Counted from the stretch's first letter, positions 1-8,700 are shown. The stretch: 18,904 nucleotides of DNA from CAYZWU01 sp964482235 (GCA_964482235.1 CAYZWU010000078.1:1-18904); one strand, 5' to 3'. The notes: generated by a model not told the origin, from the letters alone. Numbers and translations: made by a program.

Positions 1-86
1 AACTGATTCAGCTGAGGTTAGGCTGTTTTAGGCGCCCTATCTCTGAAACTCCTGTCTGAAAAGTCGACGAATTCCAGGCATGGACC

Positions 87-116
87 GTTACATATCACGT
101 TCGTTACGAATATAAT
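87..116 (+). promoter_or_regulatory. Candidate sigma-70 promoter for the C39-like protein gene
   Basis: A perfect TATAAT (111-116) lies 18 bp downstream of GTTACA (87-92), which matches four of six bases of TTGACA. The hexamer CGTTAC occurs at 86-91 and again at 101-106. The predicted transcript would have a leader of roughly 80 nt before the ATG at 206. This was found by pattern matching only; the -10 is strong and the -35 is moderate. Confidence 0.55.
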
Positions 117-125
117 AGAATCCAT

Positions 126-145
126 GGGCCGCCAATTCGCGGCCC
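126..145 (+). terminator. GC-rich hairpin between promoter and first gene
   Basis: GGGCCGC (126-132) pairs perfectly with GCGGCCC (139-145) around a six-base loop, followed by TGACTTTT. It lies just downstream of the -10 box at 111-116. It would therefore sit at the 5' end of the first gene's leader, where it could stabilise the mRNA or attenuate transcription. It may instead terminate a gene lying left of the window. The T-run is short, so terminator activity is uncertain. Confidence 0.4.
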
Positions 146-205
146 TGACTTTTCGATCGACATCGAGAAACAGATAGACCGGGACGAACCCCAGGAGATC
201 CGATC

Positions 206-1477
206 ATGGCTTTCTTCAGAAGACGAACCTCATTCCATCTTGCGCTGGCCGCTCTTCTCGCTCTGGGCTGTTTCCTGGGAGAGACCGCGTTCTCTCAGGA
301 GGATCAGCGGGCGGCGCCGACGGGACGGCAGATAGGGTCCCCGCTGGCCGACGCGCAGAGCACCTCGGGTCCCGTTCCTCCCAGGGGCGTCTCTCCGGGC
401 CTCCCGCCCGGGACGCTCGACTACGAGGTCGTCATCTCCGATGTCCCCGCCTATCTCTGGTACAACGGATGCGGTCCCACCGCTGCGGGAATGGTGATCG
501 GTTACTGGGCCGAGCAAGGCTTCAACAGTCTCGTGGGCGGAGACGCCTCCAGCCAGACCCAGGCCGTCAACGACATGATCTCCAGCTCGGGCAACTACGA
601 CGACTACTGCCTGCCCATCGACTACTCTCCCAACCTCCTTCCCGATCTTTCCGAGCCTCCCCCGGGCGACGAGCACGACGACAACTGCGTTGCGGATTTC
701 ATGAGGACGTCGCAGAGCCATCATCTCAACTATTACGGATGGAGCTGGTTCTCGGACGTGCCCGGTGCGCTCGAGGATTATTCCAGATGGTCCGACGACC
801 ACTACCAGCCGACAGCCAGGAACATCACCTGGTTCCAGCTGACCTGGAACACCGTCTGCACGGAGATCGACGCCAACAGGCCTCTCGTCTTTCTCGTGGA
901 CAGCGACGCCAACGGATTCACCGACCACTTCGTGACCGTGATCGGCTACGGAGAACAATCCGGCACTTCCATGTATGCCTGCTACGACACGTGGGATCTA
1001 GCGATCCACTGGTACGAGTTCGAAAGGATCCAGACCGGCCAGCCCTTCGGGATCTACGGTGCCACGACTTTCGATCTGAAAAAGGTGAAAGGCCTGACAG
1101 CAGACAACCACGAGCTCCGTGCGTCCGCTGGCGGCACGATCAACTTCGACCTCGACGGCGGTCTTCCATACGGCCTGACGGATTACGTCCTTCTGGCCAC
1201 CGCCAGCGGTCCCGGCTCGACGCCTCTGCCCGGTGGAAACTCCTTGCCGATCACCCGCGACGCCGTGATGAATTACATCTGGCACCATCACGGCACGGAT
1301 CCGATGTTCGTCGATTTCAGCGGTGTTCTCGATTCCAGCGGCCAGGCGGATGCCACGCTGGCGGTTACCGGTCCCATGGATCCCCTTCAGGCAGGCACGG
1401 TGCTTCACTTCTGCTGGACGTCCATGAATCCCTGGGGCTTCCAGTCGAATCTCGTCCAGGTCGACATCGTTCCTTAG
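206..1477 (+). CDS. Secreted C39-like (papain-fold) cysteine peptidase family protein
   Basis: The 423-residue protein starts with basic residues (RRR) and a hydrophobic stretch ending near TAFS, a likely Sec signal peptide cut around residue 30. A Pro/Gly-rich linker runs to about residue 70. The core contains YNGCGPTAAGMVIGYW (Cys89), DHFVTVIGYG (His241) and YACYDTWD (Asp261 or Asp264), the Cys-His-Asp order of the peptidase C39-like superfamily. Residues ~300-423 form a separate beta-rich tail that I do not recognise. The ATG is supported by AGGAG eight bases upstream. No ABC transporter or double-glycine precursor is nearby, so a bacteriocin-leader role is unlikely; an extracellular or periplasmic peptidase or amide hydrolase is more plausible. 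The fold assignment is fairly secure, the substrate is unknown. Confidence 0.75.
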   Translation: MAFFRRRTSFHLALAALLALGCFLGETAFSQEDQRAAPTGRQIGSPLADAQSTSGPVPPRGVSPGLPPGTLDYEVVISDVPAYLWYNGCGPTAAGMVIGYWAEQGFNSLVGGDASSQTQAVNDMISSSGNYDDYCLPIDYSPNLLPDLSEPPPGDEHDDNCVADFMRTSQSHHLNYYGWSWFSDVPGALEDYSRWSDDHYQPTARNITWFQLTWNTVCTEIDANRPLVFLVDSDANGFTDHFVTVIGYGEQSGTSMYACYDTWDLAIHWYEFERIQTGQPFGIYGATTFDLKKVKGLTADNHELRASAGGTINFDLDGGLPYGLTDYVLLATASGPGSTPLPGGNSLPITRDAVMNYIWHHHGTDPMFVDFSGVLDSSGQADATLAVTGPMDPLQAGTVLHFCWTSMNPWGFQSNLVQVDIVP

Positions 1478-1701
1478 CAGCTCGCTGACGGCCCGAGCAG
1501 ATCGACGGCGACAACGATGGCATCGCGCCGCCAGGCAGCGACCCTTTCCCTCCTACCGGTTTTTTTATTTCTTTCCGGAACCCCCTGATCGGCTTGCTGT
1601 CAAAAGGGGCGTCAAGAGATTGCCCCGGAAGCCGCGCGAGCAGTCAGTGGCGCTCATACAGCGGCGAGGTCTCAAGTCGTATCGAGAAAGGGAATAATAC
1701 G

Positions 1702-3357
1702 ATGAATAGCCAAAAAAAACCCGCACCGGTCCTGTCCGGAATTCTTGTTTATCTCTGCTTCATGTTGACTCTCTGCTTCTTCTCCTGCGTTCCGGACCAG
1801 GAACAGGATCTGGTAGAAGAGTGCGAGGAAGAAACGGGGATCTGCTACAACAAGCTCGTAACGAGCCAAGAGTGCCCCGGGTCAGCGATGTACCTGGGAA
1901 GGGGGAGAAACCCGGCTGACGGTTTCAACACGGAGCAATACGATCTCATCCAGGAGAACGAGTTTCTCGCGGCCCTTGCGAATCCTCTCTCCACCTTCTC
2001 CATCGACGTGGATACCGCTTCGTACAGCAACGTGAGGCGGTTCATCAATGACGGCCGGCTGCCGCCGAAGGACGCCGTCAGGATCGAGGAGCTGATCAAC
2101 TACTTCACCTACGACTATCCCTCGCCCGAGGGCGATCAGCCCTTCTCCATCTCGACGGAGATCTCGGCCTGCCCCTGGAATCCCGAGCACCGCCTGGTCC
2201 ACATCGGGCTCCAGGGAAAGAGGATGTTCAACGAGGACCTGCCGCCCGGCAATCTTGTCTTTCTCCTCGATGTCTCGGGCTCCATGGACACGCCGCGGAA
2301 GCTTCCCCTCCTGAAGAAGGCGTTCAAGCTTCTCGTCAATCAGCTCAGCTCCCGGGACTCCGTCTCCATCGTGGTCTATGCCGGCGCCGCCGGCCTGGTC
2401 CTGCCCCCCACCTACGGCCATCAGAAGGACACGATCCTCGATGCCATCGATCGCCTGAGCGCCGGCGGGAGCACGGCCGGGGGCCAGGGGATCCGCCTGG
2501 CCTACGACGTGGCCAAGAAGAACTTCATCCCCGAGGGGAACAACCGCGTGATCCTGGCCACGGACGGCGATTTCAACGTCGGAGTCTCGAGCGACTCCGA
2601 GCTGGTCCGTCTCATCGAGGAGAAGCGCGAGCAGGGCATCTCCCTCACGGTGCTCGGCTTCGGGACTGGCAACTACAAGGATTCGAAGATGGAGAAGCTG
2701 GCCGACAAGGGAAACGGAAACTTCGCCTACATCGACAACATCCTGGAGGCCAAGAAGGTTCTCGTCAGCGAGATGGGAGCCACGCTCCTCACCATCGCCA
2801 AGGACGTGAAGATCCAGGTGGAATTCAATCCGGCCATGATCAAGGGCTACAGGCTCGTGGGATACGAGAACCGCATGCTCGACAAGGAGGACTTCAACGA
2901 TGACAGGAAGGACGCCGGCGAGCTGGGCGCGGGACATTCCGTCACGGCTCTCTATGAAATCGTTCCCGCGGGCAGCAGCACGCAGCTGGGCGACGTGGAC
3001 GACCTGAAGTATCAGAAATCGACGATCTCCCCCTCGGCCTTCGACACGGACGAGATCATGACGGTCAAGCTCAGGTACAAGGCGCCCGACGGAGACACGA
3101 GCAGGCTCATCGCGCTGGCCCTGACCAACGACGGCAGCAGCCTCGATGAAACGTCGAACGACTACAGGTTCTCCGCCGCCGTGGCCGCCTTCGGGATGCT
3201 CCTGCGCGACTCGAAGTTCAAGGGGCAGGCGAGCTGGGACAACGTTCTGCAGATGGCTCTGAACGCCAGGGGCGCCGACAGCGCGGGATACAGGGCCGAG
3301 TTCATCAGGCTGGCCGAGAAGTGCAAGCTCATGGACGAGGATGGTCGATCAGGTTGA
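1702..3357 (+). CDS. YfbK-type von Willebrand factor A domain lipoprotein-like protein
   Basis: I chose the ATG at 1702 because GAAAGGGA precedes it and a signal peptide follows at once; an upstream TTG at 1594 would bury that signal. The 551-residue protein has a hydrophobic segment ending in CFFSC (Cys29), an imperfect lipobox suggesting an outer-envelope lipoprotein. Next comes the conserved N-terminal block of this family (NPLSTFSIDVDTASYSNVRRF, INYFTYDYP). The VWA domain carries the metal-ion site DVSGS (Asp190, Ser192, Ser194) and ATDGDFNVG further on. The C-terminal DUF3520-like block ends with YRFSAAVAAFGMLLRDS and GYRAEFIRLAEKCKLM. Family members are metal-dependent protein-binding proteins whose role is generally unknown. 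A strong hairpin follows 25 bp after the stop. Confidence 0.88.
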   Translation: MNSQKKPAPVLSGILVYLCFMLTLCFFSCVPDQEQDLVEECEEETGICYNKLVTSQECPGSAMYLGRGRNPADGFNTEQYDLIQENEFLAALANPLSTFSIDVDTASYSNVRRFINDGRLPPKDAVRIEELINYFTYDYPSPEGDQPFSISTEISACPWNPEHRLVHIGLQGKRMFNEDLPPGNLVFLLDVSGSMDTPRKLPLLKKAFKLLVNQLSSRDSVSIVVYAGAAGLVLPPTYGHQKDTILDAIDRLSAGGSTAGGQGIRLAYDVAKKNFIPEGNNRVILATDGDFNVGVSSDSELVRLIEEKREQGISLTVLGFGTGNYKDSKMEKLADKGNGNFAYIDNILEAKKVLVSEMGATLLTIAKDVKIQVEFNPAMIKGYRLVGYENRMLDKEDFNDDRKDAGELGAGHSVTALYEIVPAGSSTQLGDVDDLKYQKSTISPSAFDTDEIMTVKLRYKAPDGDTSRLIALALTNDGSSLDETSNDYRFSAAVAAFGMLLRDSKFKGQASWDNVLQMALNARGADSAGYRAEFIRLAEKCKLMDEDGRSG

Positions 3358-3382
3358 TGGGAGCGTCCCGAGGTATGGATAC

Positions 3383-3428
3383 GGGGGAGCGCGATTTCCG
3401 TCTCGACGGACAGGAAACGCGCTCCCCC
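3383..3428. terminator. Strong hairpin, probable bidirectional terminator
   Basis: GGGGGAGCGCG (3383-3393) pairs perfectly with CGCGCTCCCCC (3418-3428). After one bulged A (3394), TTTCC (3395-3399) pairs with GGAAA (3413-3417), giving a 16-bp stem. The right side is followed by ATTTAT, not a long T-run. It starts 25 bp after the VWA gene's stop. If the 191-bp element next to it is removed, it also lies a few bases beyond the stop of the TPR-like ORF on the other strand. That fits a shared terminator for two convergent genes. Confidence 0.6.
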
Positions 3429-3437
3429 ATTTATCAA

Positions 3438-3628
3438 CCCTAACGTTGCAAAAAAACGTCGAGCGCAGACGCGCCAGAGTGCGTCATTTGGGGCCTGCCG
3501 CCGGCTTTTTCGTACCGGAGCGTATTTCACGATACGTGAGGATCGGAAAAGTCGACGGCAGGCCCCAAATGGCGTGCTATGGCGCGGGCTCCCACGGACT
3601 GAGCCGACGTTTTTTTGCAACGTTAGGG
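3438..3628. mobile_element. MITE-like element: 191 bp, 24-bp perfect TIRs, 4-bp TCAA duplication
   Basis: Bases 3438-3461, beginning CCCTAACGTTGC and continuing with seven A and CGTCG, are the exact reverse complement of 3605-3628. TCAA stands directly outside each end (3434-3437 and 3629-3632), as a target-site duplication would. A second inverted pair lies inside: CATTTGGGGCCTGCCG (3485-3500) against 3556-3571, 16 of 16 bases. The centre holds a small stem, CGTAT (3521-3525) with ATACG (3532-3536). The whole unit could fold as a long interrupted hairpin. No transposase is encoded, so it would depend on an element elsewhere in the genome. The CC ends and 4-bp duplication would suit IS1380-like transposases among others, but that family link is a guess. 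Confidence 0.75.
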
Positions 3629-3823
3629 TCAAGATGCGAGAGCGGTTTGATATTCCAGGTGAAAGATCTCGGCTTTCTCCGGTTCGTCCGCGACCCTGTA
3701 CAGCTCGACCAGAAAAAGGCGTACCTTCTGGGTCTTTTCATGCTTGGAACCCAAGGATCGTTTCCACTCCGCGTAACGTTCCAGGAGTACTGATTCCGCT
3801 CGTAGGTATCTTTTGTGGCGCAT
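3629..3823 (-). CDS. Short TPR-like protein or 3' remnant of a TPR gene
   Basis: This is a 64-residue frame on the minus strand. Residues ~12-60 resemble one and a half kinesin-light-chain-type TPR units: AESVLLERYAEWKRSLGSKHEKT, then VRLFLVELYRVADEPEKAEIF. In this family such units commonly end large Ser/Thr kinase-TPR proteins. I chose the ATG at 3823 because GGAGAG stands just before it; an upstream in-frame ATG at 3901 has no ribosome site and directly follows an in-frame TGA. The N-terminal extension from 3901 would be very basic. The stop codon overlaps the TCAA target site of the 191-bp element but would exist without the insertion. A single TPR pair is short for a working protein, so this may be a decayed gene end. 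It lies downstream of the permease in the same direction, 229 bp away. Confidence 0.4.
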   Translation of the reverse strand: MRHKRYLRAESVLLERYAEWKRSLGSKHEKTQKVRLFLVELYRVADEPEKAEIFHLEYQTALAS

Positions 3824-4052
3824 CTTTTCTCTCTCCGAGGGCAACCGGCGTTGCTGCCGATCCTTTGATTGCCTCGTCGCTCTTTTATAGTTGCCTCTCA
3901 TTCAGAGGGAACGTCTTTCGCACCGGCGGTTTTCACTTTTTCTCGATTTTTCATCCATGGAATTCCACCGGCATGAAGCAGCCCTGAACTGGAGCACCGC
4001 GGCTGCCTGATCGATCGGAGCATCGAAGAGGTGATCTCACACGAATCGGCGC

Positions 4053-5438
4053 TCACGCCCCGTGCCAGGCCGTCAATCCCCTCTCCTCGGCAGTGCCGGG
4101 AATCGTGTTGTCCAGCACGATCGCCAGGAACGCCCCGACAGCCATCCCCGTGTTGCCCAGGGTGTTGACGACCTCGGCGAGCCAGGCAGGCTCGAACGCC
4201 ACGGGGTTCGCGGCGAAGTACTCGGGAACCGAGAGCCCCATGAAGAAGGAGAAGCCGAGAACGAAGAGGTTTCGGGGCGAGTTGAGGTCCACGAACTGGA
4301 GGTTCGACAGGCCCACCGAGGCGATCATGCCGAACATGGCGCAGTACATGCCGCCGACGATCGGTTTCGGGATGGTGGTGAAGAGAGCGCCGAACTTCCC
4401 GAACGCGGCAAGCCCGATCATGATCACGGCTCCGACCTGCACCACGCGCCGGCTCCCCACGCGCGTCAGGCCGATGGCGCCGATGTTCTCGCTGTACGAC
4501 GTTGTGCCGTTCCCCGTGCCGAAGACGCCGGCCACGAGGCAGCCCACTCCCTCCATGCCGATCCCCCGGTTGACGACCTTCCTGTCCGGCACCGGACCGC
4601 CGGCCAGCCGGGCGCAGGCGTAGTAGTCTCCCACGGACTCGACGATCGAGGCGATGTAGCCGGCCAGCATGCCGACGGCGGCCGCGGCGCCGAAAACGGG
4701 CCATCCCCACTGGAAGGGAGCGGGCACGCGAAACCAGGGCGCCACCGCTACGCTCCCCGTATCGACGTGGGCGGGATGCCCCTCGGGAAAGACTCCGGTG
4801 ATGGTGAGGATCCATGCCGCCCCCCATGCAAGGAGGATCCCCAGAAGAATGGGAAAGAGCTCGAGGGTGCGGTGCGCGCGGCGGAGGTACTGGCTGAAGA
4901 GGATGATCAAAGCGATGGTCAATCCGCCGATCCCCCAGTGGGTCCCGGCCACGGGCGCCCCGATCTTGAAGAGCGCCAGCCCGATCAGCGCGATGGTCGG
5001 CGCGATCGTCACGGGGCCGACGAAGCGGAGGAGCTTTCCCACGAGGCCCGAGTAGCCGATCACGATCTCGAAGAGGGACCCGGCGATCACGGCCCCCTGC
5101 ACGTGCCGCAGGCGCACCTCCCAGCCCGCCTCGCCCAGGGCCGCCATGCCGCAGACGGCGATGGCCGGCGCGAGGAAGGAGAACGTCCCGCCCTGCACCA
5201 GGGGCAGCCGGTTGCCCCACGTCGTCTGCAGCAGCGTGGTGATGCCGCTCACGAAGAACATCGTGCCGATCAGCAGACCCGTGGCAGCCGGATCGTCGGC
5301 CATCCCGAGCGACTCGGAGAGGATCAAGGGGATGGCCACTGTGGATCCGAACATGGTGAGGTAATGCTGGAATCCGAGGAGAACGGTTTCCCGCATAGGC
5401 GGCACATCATCGATTCCGTAGATCAACTGTCGTGTCAT
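4053..5438 (-). CDS. NCS2/SLC23-family nucleobase or ascorbate-type permease
   Basis: The 461-residue polytopic membrane protein belongs to nucleobase:cation symporter-2 (NAT/SLC23). I use the ATG at 5438 because GGAGG precedes it by about nine bases and the protein then begins at the family N-terminus, with a longer in-frame extension rejected. TM1 has GFQHYLTMFG (His25). TM8 has ESVGDYYACARLAGG (Glu267) and the signature ENIGAIGLTR follows (Glu317-Asn318), both in the substrate site of this family. TM9-10 has GMYCAMFGMIASVGLSNLQF and the C-terminus has LDNTIPGTAEERGL. From memory, these blocks match animal SVCT (SLC23A1/2) sequences unusually well. Animal SVCTs have Pro where this protein has Glu317, as bacterial uracil/purine carriers do, so nucleobase uptake is the safer guess. 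No purine enzymes or riboswitch are adjacent. Confidence 0.92.
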   Translation of the reverse strand: MTRQLIYGIDDVPPMRETVLLGFQHYLTMFGSTVAIPLILSESLGMADDPAATGLLIGTMFFVSGITTLLQTTWGNRLPLVQGGTFSFLAPAIAVCGMAALGEAGWEVRLRHVQGAVIAGSLFEIVIGYSGLVGKLLRFVGPVTIAPTIALIGLALFKIGAPVAGTHWGIGGLTIALIILFSQYLRRAHRTLELFPILLGILLAWGAAWILTITGVFPEGHPAHVDTGSVAVAPWFRVPAPFQWGWPVFGAAAAVGMLAGYIASIVESVGDYYACARLAGGPVPDRKVVNRGIGMEGVGCLVAGVFGTGNGTTSYSENIGAIGLTRVGSRRVVQVGAVIMIGLAAFGKFGALFTTIPKPIVGGMYCAMFGMIASVGLSNLQFVDLNSPRNLFVLGFSFFMGLSVPEYFAANPVAFEPAWLAEVVNTLGNTGMAVGAFLAIVLDNTIPGTAEERGLTAWHGA

Positions 5439-5496
5439 GCGATTTTCCCTCCGCTGGCAGTCGATCCTCATGATGCGGCCGCGGAAGGCGCGATTC

Positions 5497-5525
5497 AATA
5501 TTGAAGAATCCAAATCCCGTGGCAA
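5497..5525 (-). promoter_or_regulatory. Candidate permease promoter overlapping a 12-bp palindrome
   Basis: On the minus strand TTGCCA (5525-5520, five of six matches to TTGACA) is followed after exactly 17 bp by AATATT (5502-5497, four of six matches to TATAAT). The -10 lies in the centre of the perfect palindrome TTCAATATTGAA (5494-5505). A repressor bound there would block the polymerase. The expected leader is about 50 nt, too short for a purine riboswitch. No adjacent regulator gene is visible. Confidence 0.5.
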
Positions 5526-5764
5526 GAAGAGGTGATCGTAAGAAAAAAAGTTGAGATAAATGAACCCTCTCAGGCTTCTGCGGGATATTTTCTATGGCGG
5601 AATCACTATTGGCTCACTCCCAAAAATATATTTGTAATTACTTTCCTAACAATATGTTACTAAGATTCAATCCTGACATACATATTGGTGTTGATCGTAC
5701 CAGCTGCCATGCACCCCGTTAAATTACCAGACTCAGGCACCCAACTGAGAAGGTATCAATAGCC
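5526..5764. promoter_or_regulatory. AT-rich divergent intergenic region
   Basis: Most of the 326-bp gap between the permease ATG and the sigma-fusion GTG is clearly richer in A and T than its neighbours, especially 5580-5690. It must carry the promoter of the sigma-fusion gene, but I find no convincing -35/-10 pair with normal spacing. The nearest candidates, TTGGCT at 5609 and TTGTAA at 5632, lack good partners. An autoregulated ECF promoter is possible but cannot be recognised without knowing its consensus. I see no small ORF with a ribosome site here. Confidence 0.35.
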
Positions 5765-8700
5765 GTGAATGGAAACTCCTTACCGGAAGAACCTGAATTT
5801 CTTCTCACTCATGGAGATTTCGTGCGCTGCCTGGCGCGCAGTCTGGTCCTGGACGACAACCTGGCCGCTGACATTTCCCAGAACACCTGGCTGGCAGCCC
5901 TGCAACATCCTCCCACGGAGAACAAACCCCTGCGTACCTGGTTGGTACGGGTGGTGCGGAATTTCGCCCGCAAGGAGCACCGCGGTCAGAACCGCCGAAG
6001 GAAACACGAAAAGGAAGCCCCCAGCCCGCAAGGGGTTCCTTCCACGGAAGATGTCGTGGCGCGCGAGGAGGTACGGCGTCAGGTCGTGGAGGCCGTTCTG
6101 CGGCTCAGGAATCCGTACCGTTCCACCATCCTTCTTCGCTACTTCGAAAACCTGCCGCCCCTCGAAATCGCGAAGCGCTTCAATATCCCCGTTGATACGG
6201 TCAAGACCCGCTTGAAGCGGGGACTCAAGCAGCTGAGAGAAATGCTGGACCACGAGAATGACGGGGACAGGAAAGCCTGGTGTCTCATGCTGGCTCCTCT
6301 TGCCGGCCTGACGGTTGCCTCTCCGGCCGCGGCCGCTGCGACCGCCGGACTCTCCGCAGCCGGCATCTATGTCAAGATCAAGCTCTGCATCGTTGCCGCT
6401 TTATTGATCGGAACAACCTTCACGCTGTGGCATCTCCTGACCGGTTCCCTCGACGATAACCGTTCCACTCGATCCCGAACCGGCGGGACCTCTGCGGGTT
6501 CCTTGGCCGAGGCTCCCTCTCGAGACAGCTCCGGTCAATCGATCGATGAGACGAAGAATCTTGCCAGGGAGGCATACGGTTCCGCCGGACCATTCATTGC
6601 CGGTCGCGTCTCCGACAAGGACACGGGACACCCGATTACCGCTTTCGACCTGTCGTTGACAAAAGTTCCCGATCAGCCGCCATGGGGCAGCAAGGATCAA
6701 CGGGGCGGCAAGGATCAGATGTCGAGGGCATCCTGGATAAAGAATCCCGACTACGTCATCCACGAAACCGTCCGTGACGAGAATGGAATGTTCCGGTTCA
6801 GCCTGGAGAAAGGAGGGCGATACCGGCTCAGGATCGGCTCCTCGCGTTTCGAGGCGAAGTCTTTGACAATCGAAGTCGATAACGAATCCGGCCTTTCCGA
6901 TCTGCTCATCCAGCTCGATCCCGGCACGACCGTTTTTGGACGTGTAGTGGAGAATGAAACCGGATTGCCTGTAGCCGGGGCACTCGTTGCACCAAGCCGC
7001 TTCGGCTGGTACGACCTGACAAAGCTCTGGCATGGCTTCGACGAATATGAAGTCCATGCCAGGACGGATGAAGGGGGAAGATTCAACCTTTCGGGGGTGC
7101 CGGGCAGCCGATTGCTGATCGCCGCCATCCATCCCGACTTTGCCGAGGGCTTCGTGCACACCGGAACGGGAGACAGCAGGGAGGTGGAGATCCGTCTCGA
7201 CAAAGGATTCAGGATCTCCGGAAGAGCCTGGAGCGACCGAGGAGAAACTCTTCCCGGCCTGATGATCACCATGAAGAGCATGGAAATCCCCATCGTCCGA
7301 ACGGTGGTGACATCTGCAGATGGAAGCTATACGACCCCTCCCGCCCGCAAGGGAATCCTGTCCTTGATCGCCTCTCCGCCCCCGGGCGAGACAGAGGAAT
7401 CGTTCTCCTTCATCACCGAGACGAAGCAGATCCAGCTGATCGACAGGGATGTGAGGGTCGATTTCGGCCTTTCAGCAACCAGCGCCGATTACGTCAACTG
7501 GCATGGATGCGTTCTGGGAGTCAACGGTTCACCCGTCCCGGAAACCCGGATAACGGCATCGTACGCGACTTTCGAGCACAAGAATAGCTCTCGCGGGAAT
7601 ATGGATAAAGCCGACTGGGGATCATACTTCAACGACTTGTTTTCGGTCGGATACAAGGGACCTCGAATGGCGACCAGCGACAGCCAGGGTCGGTTCGAGC
7701 TGAACAAGTTGATTCCCGGCCGCTACAAGATCGAGCTTCTCCTGCCCGGTACCGAACACAAGCTGGAATGGGGATACGTTACCTTCGACACCTTCGGCAT
7801 CGTCGAGAGGGACATCGATCTGGAGGACTGGACGTTCCGCGGCACCGTTGTCAACGAACGGACCGGCTTGCCGATAACCGGCAAGGGAGGCTCCATTTCC
7901 ATAAGGAAGCAGACCCCTCCCCACGAGAACCTGAAAACCCGCATCGACGATCAGGGCTGCTTCCGCTTTCATGACGTCGATCCCGGCCTCTACTCCCTTG
8001 GCGCCACGATCCCGGGATTTCCGGAAAAAGAGATCAAGTGGATCACGATCAGCAAGGACATGAAGGACGAGAACCTTCTCGTCATGATGTCGCAGGGTGG
8101 CATGGTTCGCCTGGCCTGCAGGGCATTCACGGATCCATCGAAAAGAGGCTTCAGTCTCTCCTTCAGGCCTCGTGATCCGGGGGAAGCCGTCAATCCTCCG
8201 CAAAGGTCCTGGCACACCGTGAAGTCGAACGGCACGCTGGAAGCGGAATGCTGCATCGATCCGGGGAAATGGATCGCGACGCTCAACTTTCCCTGGTTCG
8301 GTCTGATCGAGCGCGAGTTCGATGTTTACGCGGGGGAAACAACCGAGGTCAACATATCCGGAGATGAGCTTGTTTTCCTCGACACTAGAGTCACCCTGTC
8401 AGGAACAGTCTGCCGTTCGGACGGATCCGCCTTTCCAGACGTCCACCTCGAGTTCATCATGGAAGGTGCGCCGTGGAAAGACAAGAACATGGGCAGTCTC
8501 TTCGACACGACTTCCGATTCGAGAGGCTGCTTCACTGTCGGGGAGCTCAGGCCGGGGCGGTGGTTGATCGTTGCCGAGACCGCCGAAGGGATGAAAACAC
8601 ACCTCCCCGATCTGTACATATCTCCAGGATCCCCGGACCGGCTCTCCATCCGCCTCGCAGTACCGGGCGGAACCGTAAGCGGCACCTTTGTGGATTCGCA

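Noticed and set aside
1506..1566. Possible terminator after the C39-like gene: nested stems 1506-1530 and a seven-T run at 1560-1566
   Set aside because: The T-run lies about 30 bases past the stem, so it is not a proper intrinsic terminator.
1882..2937. Long open frame on the minus strand opposite the VWA gene
   Set aside because: It is low-complexity, rich in Val, Gly, Asp and Arg, has no recognisable domain, and lies wholly opposite a clear VWA protein; it is a by-product of GC-rich codon use.
3341..3987. Open frames running through the 191-bp inverted-repeat element on both strands
   Set aside because: They arise because the palindrome happens to lack stops; they have no ribosome site and no family resemblance.
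5439..5500. Purine riboswitch in front of the permease
   Set aside because: The likely leader is only about 50 nt and does not show the three-helix purine aptamer core.
3898..5504. Two long open frames overlapping the permease, one on each strand
   Set aside because: Both are Arg/Gly/Pro-rich and lack membrane segments, whereas the 4053-5438 frame gives a complete NCS2 protein.
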